From Calonectria ilicicola (Eukaryota; Ascomycota; Sordariomycetes; Hypocreales; Nectriaceae): a stretch of 64,000 nt of DNA. Below, in pieces: positions 21,068 to 30,915 of this stretch. Positions within the stretch are counted from its first letter, which is position 1; every line of letters begins with the position of its first letter. The notes beneath the pieces are model-generated. The model saw nothing but the letters and a program-made list of their open reading frames with translations, was not told the DNA's origin and did not search any database. Location of the stretch: contig CP085829.1 of the NCBI GenBank assembly GCA_020809705.1, forward strand, positions 5,828,001 to 5,892,000. The letters are read 5' to 3'. The translations under genes were made by a program, and so were the position numbers.

Positions 21068-21954
21068 GATTGCAAAGTAGATAATGGTGATGATGAAGAT
21101 GAAAAAAAGGGCCCGGGGGAGGGGTAAAATATTTCATCAAACGCGTTGGATGTGCATGATGCAAAACAAGGGGTGCCGGATTATTTAGGCAGCAATCTCA
21201 GCCGCATCAGTCAGACGCCGCCAATAACTGGAAGAAAGGTTTTAGGAGCAGTTATATTCCAACTTAACATCAAGACATCAGTCTAAATTAATAAAAGAGC
21301 GCCTGAATACGTTGTCTGCCCTACAAATTTTCCATTGACGCTATCACAATCATGGCATTTGAAATATACCTTTACAGTGTGTGGGTTTTGGAACTTAAAT
21401 CCACTTCACCGACTCAGGTTAGCTGGATTTCAGAAATTGTGCTACTCGTCACAGAATGGTACGGGTGATATCAAAAACACGCAGACAATGGTCCAGATCG
21501 CATACAGGCTGATAATGGATTATCGAAGACTTTCCTGGTTCTAGAACTTCTCGTACATCAATCCAGTGCTCCACTATGATAGCCTGATAGGTCGCGGAAA
21601 AGGCCACTATTGAAGCTATCATTCAGCCCGGCAGGCAACAATACGCCACTCACAACACAAGTGGATGCTAAAGGCAGCTAGTCCTATTTTATAACCTATA
21701 AGCGCCAAACTACTCTGTACAGCTTAGCTACTACGTACAGTGTCTCACATCGCCATGTTTGTGGCTAGCTGAGCATCCGAATACGAACCACAACGTCCAA
21801 TATAAATGAGGGAATTTCTTCAATGCCAAATCTAGAATTACCATGGTTTGAAGCCCTTTTCGTTTTTATTAACATTTCTATGAATTCTTTCATTTTTATC
21901 ATCTCGCATCAATCTATCTCCTTAGATACAATCACCTCGTGGCTTCTTGTTGAA
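21068..21954. other. intergenic, divergent promoters
   Basis: Separates the F-box gene from the next gene. An open frame at 21823-21954 is in phase with the next gene but reads as hydrophobic low-quality sequence, so I take it as leader. Nothing else seen. Confidence 0.45.
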
Positions 21955-23901
21955 ATGAGCGGGCCAAAGGCACCCAACTATGGCTTTGACTTTGTGGTAT
22001 CAACCACTCAGGCTAGCATGAACTTGGGATTATTGGAATATCTGGCTCAAGCCTCTCAACAGCCTAGCGATTATTATTGTTTCATAATGGTATGTAATCT
22101 TGGAGCTTCTACGCATCTCAGTTTCCTAGAATATGGTGTTGTCATGCAAAGAGCGACACCTGAATTGTTTGGGGTACACTCTGATGGAAATATGATCCCC
22201 CAAAACAAACTCTCTTTTTATTCGCTGCTTCAAACACGTTGTTGACCAGAATTATGTTAGGACGCTGCTGGAATGAATAGTGTCATGATCAGTCTGGATG
22301 ATCTGCTCACAAAGACGGGCGGGGTCAACCCATTTGACATTCCAGCTGGCACACCAACAACCGACTCCAGGTTTCAGGCGCTTCTAAACGCTCGTTTTAC
22401 CGTCGGAATAAAGCTTCGCATTGGCTTGCCATCGGACATGGCGGCGCAGACTAACCCATCGGTTGTGAAGCTGCATTCAACCGCGAATTATGTAATATTA
22501 GACATGTATTTCGCTGATTTTGAGGTTTTCGAATACACACCAGCAGGTGGATGGAGCCCTCAGGCAATGTGGAACGTCTGGAGCCAACCAGCCAGCTCAC
22601 CATGGGTGGTCTCAACAAGAGTTCCTGTCGTTAGCAGCCCTCTCGGCAATACCCTTGACACACCGTTCTTTAACCAGAATCAAGACAAGAAAAATCAAAT
22701 CCTAGCTCGGCTAGGGAGTTGGAACAGCACCGCCTACACCCTTTCGCAGCTCCTCCTTGATTTGGACAACGCAGCTATGTACTCCGCTCCAACATTCGAA
22801 GAGGCCCTAAGCAGCAGTAGCAAGGCACTAGCTATCTTAGAGTCGAACTTTATAAGTATTTGGACTGCTTCCGCAAGTAAAATTGGCCAGCCATTGATCG
22901 CAGTTGCTACCGTTTTCCAAGATCTCGATGCTTCTCAATTTCAAATCACATCTTGGGAGACAGCGATTGACCAGTACAATGAGACGACTGGTTCCCTGGT
23001 ACAGCTTCCGCTTTCCAACCAACAGACTGCTGTAACCACATATGACTATTTATGTATGGTCAACAATAATAAACTCACGGACCCTACCCAGTTCACCTGG
23101 AATTGGGTGCAACCGCAAGACATCAATAGCAGCTACGGTGTTGTCGGGATCAACCGACAATCTTTTTTCCAATATATTCTTGACAGTGTCATGAACCAAG
23201 TGAAACAAAACTGCATTACCGCTGATGTCACCCTCAATCTCGATACGGGCAATCCTGGTTATGGCTTACAATTAATACCTGGTCAAACGCCGCAGAAATG
23301 TATTAGAACAGACCCCAAAGAAGGAAAAGTGGTGATCCATATAAGCTATTTATCAGAAAACGATCCCAATACGAAAGTCTCAGCCAATAGTGGGGGGTCG
23401 ACCTACAGTTTATGTGTTCAACCAAGATATACCTGTCACATCAGTGTTGAGAATAGCACTACGATCTGCGTCACCCAACGTTTATGGGCAACGATGGACC
23501 TGCAATGGCCTCCCGATATCTCCGACACTGCAATCAGGCCATACGACGTCACTTTTTACGATTACTACGACTTGACATGCGGCACAGACGGCAGTGTAAA
23601 TCTCACCATAGACCCTAGCAAGCATAGCGAGGACGATAGCTCTACGACCGCCGCTGAACTTGGTCAAACTGGTGTTCCAGCTGATGTGATGAATAACATT
23701 GAGTCGCAAATGCAAAATCATACCACTTTTGACTTTAGTTCCATCGAGCTGGGAGTGCCGAGAGATTTCATTTTCCCTGGCGCTAATGTGCTATCTTATA
23801 CTGCGGCCGGATTCTCGACGGACCAGGGTTTACTCTGCGACTTTTCTTATGCCAATACGAACAGCACTCCATCTTCAGCCGGACCATCTCAGTCCGCATA
23901 A
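21955..23901 (+). CDS. hypothetical beta-rich protein, 591 residues
   Basis: Two exons, 21955-22089 and 22261-23901, with a 171-bp phase-0 intron (GTATGT...TTAG), longer than its neighbours' introns. The N-terminus MSGPKAPNYGFDFVVSTTQASMN has no signal peptide. The splice restores YYCFIM-DAAGMNSVMISLDDLL. The body is rich in alternating hydrophobic residues (HSTANYVILDMYFADFEVFEY, VVIHISYL, YDVTFYDYYDL) and Trp/Tyr, suggesting a large beta structure. Many N-x-S/T sites occur but without an export signal. I do not recognise the family. The first-exon start could lie further upstream (in-frame ATG at 21823). Both exons have good coding character and consistent phase. Confidence 0.75.
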
Positions 23902-24551
23902 GCCGGGGAGACTACTTTATGGCGGTACGAGATCAAAACCACAGCACTAGGCATTTGCACTCTATCAGGCTATACTTTGTAGAGAGGCAGACATTCTGGT
24001 GTCTGCTTGGTTGATCGTCATGTCGATTCGGTAGTGTATATTGCGTTGTCGGTCCACGTAAAAAAAAGATAAAAGTTTTATCATGTCCAATCCCTTCTAA
24101 CTTTGTTAAATGGTTTTCGGAAGTGGGAGAGTATGAGTTCTTGAAAATCATGCAGCTGGTCAGGAATGGTGAAGGAAGACAACCAGTGCCCCTGTAAGAG
24201 TTCTAACAGAACAAAATCCTATCCGATATCCCTTCATACCACCGCGCCTTGTTTAAAAAGCAAACTTGATTGTGTCTTAACACGAGTTCTTAAATTGTCA
24301 ATTTTTACCAAGAAAGACACTTTCGTGAAATCTGAAGCTCCCACAAATTCTTTTATTAAATTTTCTAATCTCCATTTCTATCTCACCCACATTGACCCTC
24401 AGTCTATTTTCTAACCCCCCCTCGAGAATATTACAAAACCATAATCACCAAGGTCCACAGGTGTCTTGAGACTCATCTGGACATCCAAGTTGTTTTGGAG
24501 AAAGAAAAAAATTGTAGTCACCTGTCTTGTCCACTATCAACTTGCAAAAGC
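23902..24551. other. intergenic between convergent genes
   Basis: Holds the 3' ends of two convergent genes; AT-rich, no supported gene. Confidence 0.5.
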
Positions 24552-25472
24552 TTAAATCTCTAATGATCGTCTTGTCACTTCGACTGTGGCTCCGCTCTCC
24601 ACTGATCCATCGTCCGAAGGCATGGTCTGCTTCAATTGGCTTGGGTACCAGACGAAAAATGCCATCATGGTCAGTGTCATCAAAGCAGCATCAAAAACGA
24701 ACACGCCCCATTCGTGACCCAACAAGTATCCATTGCTACCCATCGCGTATTCGGCTACTCGATAGATGTTTCGGGTCAAGACAAGTCCTGATGTTCCATA
24801 CAGCATATACAAGATCTGCTCCCATGGCAAACTCTTGGCCTTCGAAGCAACGGATTGCTTCTTGAAGGCCTGATGAAACCTCATGGCGGTGACAATGAAC
24901 ACCGCAAACACGGCAATTTGAAAGATCAGACCACCGACAATGACGTAGGATCCCAAGTTTGGATTCATCTTGTTCTTGCCTTGACCTGCGTGCACACGCA
25001 GACCGGCACCGCATGCTTGGACGAAGAAGCTGAAAATGTCTCCAGCAACAAAGATACGAGTAAGCCAGTGTGTGGGAATAATCGAGTAGGATTCGCCATT
25101 TACTGATCGAATGACTCTGCTGAGGGTCATATACAGAGATGCAGCAAATAGAATCGGTGCGAGAAGGAGGAAGATGGATTGCAGAACATAAGGAATGACT
25201 TTGCCAGTAGAATCGTGTGCAAGAGCTCGTCCAACATAGCCCACAACTTCAACTTCATTCAAGTTAGCATATCGGACAGAAATAGAACTGCGATGTTTCT
25301 CACATATGCCTCCTACAACAAATGGGATGCAGAACCAAGTTCTGTGTCGGAACAATCTCCAAAAGTGTAATAAGGTCAAGACTCCAAAGACCGCAATGAA
25401 GACAATGGCAGCGGGAAATGATGGGATGTAACGCCACAAGTAGTGGCCTTTGTACATTTCAAGGATCGCCAT
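24552..25472 (-). CDS. RTA1-like seven-transmembrane protein
   Basis: Exons 25472-25304 and 25252-24552 give 289 residues. A 51-bp intron (25253-25303, GTGAGA...CTAAC...AAG) is in frame and stop-free, so a naive reading would include 17 false residues; splicing restores FVVGGIFEVVGYVGRALA, the first family signature. Further RTA1 blocks are YVLQSIFLLLAPILFAASLYM, FVAGDIFSFFVQACGAGL and RNIYRVAEYAMGSNGYLLGHEW. Seven hydrophobic helices are visible. Fungal RTA1/Rsb1 relatives act in resistance to 7-aminocholesterol or in sphingoid base (phytosphingosine) export; the exact substrate here cannot be told. The terminal tail (VESGATVEVTRRSLEI) is presumably cytosolic. Confidence 0.9.
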   Translation of the reverse strand: MAILEMYKGHYLWRYIPSFPAAIVFIAVFGVLTLLHFWRLFRHRTWFCIPFVVGGICEKHRSSISVRYANLNEVEVVGYVGRALAHDSTGKVIPYVLQSIFLLLAPILFAASLYMTLSRVIRSVNGESYSIIPTHWLTRIFVAGDIFSFFVQACGAGLRVHAGQGKNKMNPNLGSYVIVGGLIFQIAVFAVFIVTAMRFHQAFKKQSVASKAKSLPWEQILYMLYGTSGLVLTRNIYRVAEYAMGSNGYLLGHEWGVFVFDAALMTLTMMAFFVWYPSQLKQTMPSDDGSVESGATVEVTRRSLEI

Positions 25473-25992
25473 GTTGAACGTGGGGGAATGGAAAAGAATT
25501 CAGATAGCTCAGATGCAGAAACGAGACTGGTATTTGGTGATGAGAAAGGAAGATGATTGACAAATTTAGAGGAGATGGGAGGTTATTATACAGATTTGAT
25601 CTAGATATCATTATCTTGATACATATAGGAACGTATCTTAGATCAAAGCGCCGATACGAAGACATGTGCGCAAATTTTGCTACTGGTCATAGTAAGACGA
25701 CTTTTTAGGTGATATCTCGGTCCATCCCGAAGGGTTCTGGAATTCAGTGGCGAACGTTGCACTTCTGTGGTGTCTAGATCAGAGTGGGGTGCGAGTGCGG
25801 AAGCGAGCGCGGCTATTAACCCGGAAGGTGGGCGGTCTCTGCCCACATTCCTTCATGAACCATCCACACTCACCATTCAATGAAATTCTGGTTAGATAGT
25901 GATTATACTCTTCACTTAGTAGAATGGGGCTTCCCAGATAACCATGCACCTAGGCTCCAGATTCGTATGTAAAATACAATTGATCAATCTGG
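25473..25992. other. promoter of the RTA1-like gene and spacer
   Basis: Contains CT-rich leader sequence immediately before the RTA1-like start. No gene supported. Confidence 0.45.
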
Positions 25993-26415
25993 TTAGTGTG
26001 AGACAATCATCAACGCGATTCCAGATGAGCTGATCATGAGAAAACAACAGAAGCAGCAGAAATGGTCTAGTGCCTTGAGTGCACTGTGCTCCTCAATCCT
26101 CCAAAGTTTCTCCCCTTCCCCAGTGTTGTTTTGGTCTTCCCAAATTGCGACATTGATAAAGCGCCTTGCATTATCCATTTTTCGACATAGAATATGCGAA
26201 GGAAGTATAGAAAAATCATCCGACCTCCTCCAATCGAATTTTACTTTGATAGGAATCCTATTGTAGTTTGGCGTGAATATCACAGTAGCCCAGTGCCCTG
26301 GATCTTGATCGAGGGCTACCCATGTTACTCCCAAGGTAGGATCATTTCCACATTTGAAAGCTTGATATTTACTATAAAGCCCCACATGTTCACACAGACG
26401 ACGACAAAGTTCCAT
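25993..26415 (-). CDS. small hypothetical protein, low support
   Basis: An uninterrupted 140-codon frame starting MELCRRLCEHVGLY. The middle (VTWVALDQDPGHWATVIFTPNYNRIPIKVKFDWRR) has ordinary protein-like composition; the end (FCCFCCFLMISSSGIALMIV) is hydrophobic and could be a membrane tail or an intron read as protein. No family recognised. It could be one exon of a larger decayed gene. Confidence 0.35.
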   Translation of the reverse strand: MELCRRLCEHVGLYSKYQAFKCGNDPTLGVTWVALDQDPGHWATVIFTPNYNRIPIKVKFDWRRSDDFSILPSHILCRKMDNARRFINVAIWEDQNNTGEGEKLWRIEEHSALKALDHFCCFCCFLMISSSGIALMIVSH

Positions 26416-28239
26416 TTAATTTCATGCCGAGATTGCCGTCGATGGTGGCTCCCTGCTAGTCAAATTCCGAGCATTAATAAGCGGGATAGATTTGCACGAA
26501 GACCGATTCTAAGTTCATGAATATTCGGTTAATCATATTCGTTTAGCCTCGCTTATCCCAGTCTAACGCCATTGCATGAAGGTTCCAGGGTAGCCAAACA
26601 AATGATCAGTTGGTGATCAAATCAACTCAATGAGACATTACGATGAGGCTCAAGAACTCGATACCTTGGTAAATTCTAAGGAGGCAAGGCCTGCCATATC
26701 ATTTCGAAGTTTTCTGGTTCAATCATTATTTGAAGAGCTAAAGGATGTGGAGTTAAATGTAGCATGTTATTTGTATCAGAATAGGTCTTTATGGGTAGGC
26801 AAACTCGACCAGTATCTCAAATAACGGTCATCTAACAAAAAGACAACAAAGGTGGAATTTTATGAAAAGTTTATCTGTACTTAAATGTCTACTGGAGAGA
26901 TTTTGCTATTGTTATCGACTTAGGCAACGGGCTGTTCATAGTGCAAATAACCTACGCCGATTTATTACCCTCACATTGTTACCAATATTGGAGGCTCAGC
27001 CCTTGTGTATCTCTTGGTTGATACAGAATGAATTTCCATGAGATGAGATTTTTTCATCTTTACTTTATAGTCGCTTTAACTCAAAAGGATTTATTTGGTG
27101 ATTTTGGATGCACGGTGCAGCCATAAGCTCACCGGAGAAATGGAGCAATCCATGGATACCAACCACTCACCCACCCACTCCTTCATAAATGGAGGGAAAT
27201 GAGGAATAAAAATTTTAAGCTAGTTTCAGGCACAGGAATAGAGCCTCATAAGGCTTAGGGTGTGGGTGCTGTCGTCGGTAACATCCGACGAGTATGGAGG
27301 CAACAGGGTTACAGGGGCAACAGAAAACATTAAAATCTACCATTGTGGGCAAGATTCGCCGCCTGAAGAAACTTGGCATGTGCACTTACTTGAATAAGTA
27401 GGTATAATCGGATCGCCGTCAGAGCAATGGTCTTAATCGCCCCTATAAAATCCCCGACGTCACAGGCCACCATGAAGTCAATCCTGCGCCCCAAGATCAT
27501 TGCAAAAAGTCCATGTGCTGCCGAGAAAAAACCTTAGATTATGTTGTCCTGCCCCGCAATACGGATGTTGGAGCCAATCATACGCGGATAGCTACGGCGC
27601 CCCCGAACTGACCGCGAGTGCGAGCGCGAGTGCGAGACCGAGGCTCGATTGGGAAATTGGAGCCGCTAAACACGTTGGTTGTCGATATACGGAGCAAGAA
27701 TATACAAGTATCTTGAGTAACTATTCGCAAAACGTCAAAACTATTCCATGGGCAGAGATGTAACGTTCCGTCGTCCTAATTTGGGAGAGGGAGACGAAAT
27801 GCCTCCTGTTTTTTTTATTCACTGAGGGCTTTGGAAGGCACTGCACAGTAGGATTTTTGAGTTTTACAGTCGTAGATATTGGGATTTTTATTATTCATTT
27901 ATTTCTAATTAATAGAGAGTACACAATGGGTTCAACTGGAATTCCTGAGGAGTTCTAGAGCCATAAGGCTAACAAATGCTAGACAATGTGTTGTATTGAT
28001 TGTTTTCTTAAAAAAAAAAAAGGCACCCCGAGATGGGACACTCTGTATGGCACAAATTTGACTTGTGTTCTATGGAAATTATAGTGCTAGTACACTAATT
28101 GGATGATATCGGAATTGGATACCATAAAGCCTTGAGAAAATACAATAGCAGCTTCAATCAAAACTATTGGAATTGGCTGGCTCTGATCATTTTCATGAGA
28201 TATTCAAGTTCCTTTTATCTATTAGCTAAGATGTAACAT
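26416..28239. other. intergenic, nothing recognised
   Basis: 1.8 kb of AT-rich DNA. Short frames (26630-26824, 27500-27763) lack domains and splice partners. An A-run lies at about 28010-28020. Nothing supported. Confidence 0.5.
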
Positions 28240-29622
28240 TCATTTAATTCCGTCAATCATACTTAATGGCCATTCAAGTGTCTCCCTCCAACATGAGTCC
28301 ATGCCCTCAGCGATTCCCGCTATCAGATTTCGACCTCTGTCTTCCATGTACCAAAATTTTGGGCCCACATCATGTAAGATGACTCCAATATGTGCTACAA
28401 TGCTCAAAGCGATAGGGTGGTGTTGCCGGATGAGGTCAATAAAACTGTCTGTAAGACATATGGGCCAACTCATGGCGATCCGTAGCTCAGGGTACTCGCT
28501 TTCCCTGATTGCTTTTTCCGTCCAGTTTATGATCAAACTGATTGACTCTTGGCACAAATTCTGTTTATCTGTGTCACTCTCGCCAGATACTGGTACCTGA
28601 TTTAGTTTTTCAATAAAGGTAGTTAATAATGGTGTTGTCTGGTTGCTTGTCTTGTTAACGAAATTGTTGCCGAGAACGCCGGTTTCGAGAGTACGGATGA
28701 ACGAGCGTAATACCGAGTTGACGCCTCGAAAAATGGACACAACCTCTAAAATGTCATCGACAACGGACTGGTCAAGCTTGTTTTGCTCACGGGATAAAGT
28801 AGCGAACCCGCAAATCGACAGTAGTTGTGAAGTAGCGAAAACTGCATGGCAGTTCTCTTCATTGATTTCTTTCAAGGCAGACCGGAGCCCGGAGAGAGCT
28901 TCTTCCTGATGCGATGAGGCGTAAATCAAGTAGTGATTAGATCGGGCTGGGTTCAAGTAGGCGAGGTGGCGAGCCGAAGTCGCCAAAAGTTGATGTAATA
29001 GATATGGATTAGACAGAGCGAGGCGAGGGAGCTCAACCTGCCATATCCGTTGCATATCAGTTGCCCGTGGAAGAGTTGCACATGTGATTGCGGTGTAGTG
29101 GTGTATAAGCTCTATGGTTGTGATCCAAAAACTGGTTGGATCTGTGGCTTGATCTGCAGCGACAAGCTTCATAATTTTTGAGGGTGGCTCAAGATCTGGT
29201 GGAAAGTACGGATCATGCAGATCATAGGATGCTGGGCTGTTAAAGTCGAATGGGAGATCTGCACTGCTTGCAGGTGAGTTGCTGGCACTCAACGGTACGG
29301 ACCGCGGAGTTCCCTGTAGTCAAGTTTCAGACAACGAGAAACGAATACAGCGCCAAGAGAGAAGGGTACATACCATGACGTTGGCGGGTCCCGGAGCAGG
29401 CTCCAGTGGCTGCGGTGTCGTCGCAGTAGGGGATGGAAAGAGAAATATGCACTCTAAGCCATGCCTACTGCAAGCTGTGCATGGCCGCTTTTCATCGCAC
29501 TTTCAACCTTTAGCTCGGCATGCTTGTGAGGAGGTGGTGGCGGATGGGTGACAAACCTTGACACGCCTTTGCTTGCACTTGGTACAACCTGTTCTGGTCT
29601 TCCTATACCCCAGTCGAGTCAT
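28240..29622 (-). CDS. Zn2Cys6 transcription factor, UPC2-like
   Basis: Exons 29622-29557, 29499-29374 and 29313-28240 (introns 57 and 60 bp) give 421 residues. The zinc cluster is C13-x2-C16-x6-C23-x5-C29-x2-C32-x6-C39 (TGCTKCKQRRVK + CDEKRPC); the first intron falls exactly between Lys22 and Cys23, so the cluster exists only after splicing. A Pro/Thr-rich linker and an acidic SSADLPFDFNSP stretch follow, then a helical regulatory domain (about 110-421) with LIHHYTAITCATLP, WQVELPRLALSNPYLLHQLLATSARHLAYL and HQEEALSGLRSAL, the pattern of fungal sterol-uptake-control (UPC2/ECM22)-like regulators. It binds DNA in the nucleus; whether it senses sterol is not known. No target is implied by neighbours, though the RTA1-like gene is the nearest gene downstream. 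Confidence 0.9.
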
Positions 29623-30915
29623 GGCGCTAGAGATGATGGCACCCTTTATTGGGGCTAATAGAGAGGCATCTAGTGCGATTGAGGCTGAATGTCGAGTTGT
29701 GCGACTGGGCGAGAATCGAAAGCAGATGCGACAATAACGGGCGCCACCTGGACGAGAAAGAGAACCAGGAATGCTGAAGACCTCGCGGATTAATGAACGG
29801 CTCTGAAAGATAGTCGAGTTCTATTGGAGATTGACCCACTACGAAATAGAGATTTGACAGGCGGCAGATAGGCGAGAGAGGTCCTTTTTGCCACGAGGTC
29901 ATTAGGTTGGAAGAGGTCAACGGCAGGGCAGGGTCACGAAGCCAGTGAAAGGCGAAACCACAAAGCCACAGGGGGCGAGGCGGCGAGAAAACCGGGGTTG
30001 ACCCGAGTGGGTAATCCTGGTGGCCACAGCTGGACAGGCCCTAGAGCACGCCCTAGAGCACGCCGCTACGCAAAGTTACTGGTGCACAGCGTGTTCTTCC
30101 ACCATTCGATGCAATCTTGGAGGCGTCGAGCCCCCGCTCGGATTCATTTCCATGCGCAACAGCCCACTAATTTAGCTTTCCGATGTTGGTCTTGTTACAT
30201 TCCGGAGGCCCTGTGAGGCCCTGTGAGGCTGTCAACCCAACGGCCACGACGATCTCTGTCAGGGCCAATCTCGGCCATACGAGAGCCGCACGGACGAGAG
30301 CCGGCACATCCAAGCGACGTTACAAAACGCCTGCAAAGCGAAGTGCGACGTCTCGCAGGGATCTGACCGCGTATAAATCCTTCATCACCGTACTCTTCTT
30401 CTTTTTTTACTTGACCAATTGACAGGTGGCCGCGCCGCGGCTCTAATAAGCACAGACGGGTTTGCCCGCGCTTGGACAGTCTTAACCCAGAATTTATGAT
30501 CGCTTCAAGCCTTTGCATCATTTACATATAAAATTACATCTATATGAAAGCATGTTAATGGACTACCAGCAAAAACCTGCCTTCAAATCGGACATCTAGG
30601 TTTACTGATGGTTGCACGCTGTGACAACACACATTACTCGCCGAAACTGTTCCCATGCATATTTTGCCGATGAAGCACCGCAGCCCATCCCTATCATCCA
30701 ATACTTATAAATGGCACCTGTGTTCATACTACGCCGCGATCCTCTTTGTCACAGCCACATGCAACAGCCAGGCTATAAATAAACCAACAGCACGTAGCTC
30801 CATTTTCCGGTTATCTACATCCTTACGCATTCAATGTTACTGAAGAAACATAAAAAACTGAATATTTAACTTAATACATATAATTACAGAGCTATTAAAT
30901 ACCTCCGCCCCACCC
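29623..30915. other. intergenic, partly GC-rich
   Basis: About 1.3 kb. The middle (about 29930-30470) is conspicuously GC-richer than its flanks and carries two short tandem duplications: an 11-12-bp unit CCTAGAGCACG at about 30040-30063 and GAGGCCCTGT at about 30205-30225. No gene or RNA recognised. Confidence 0.5.
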
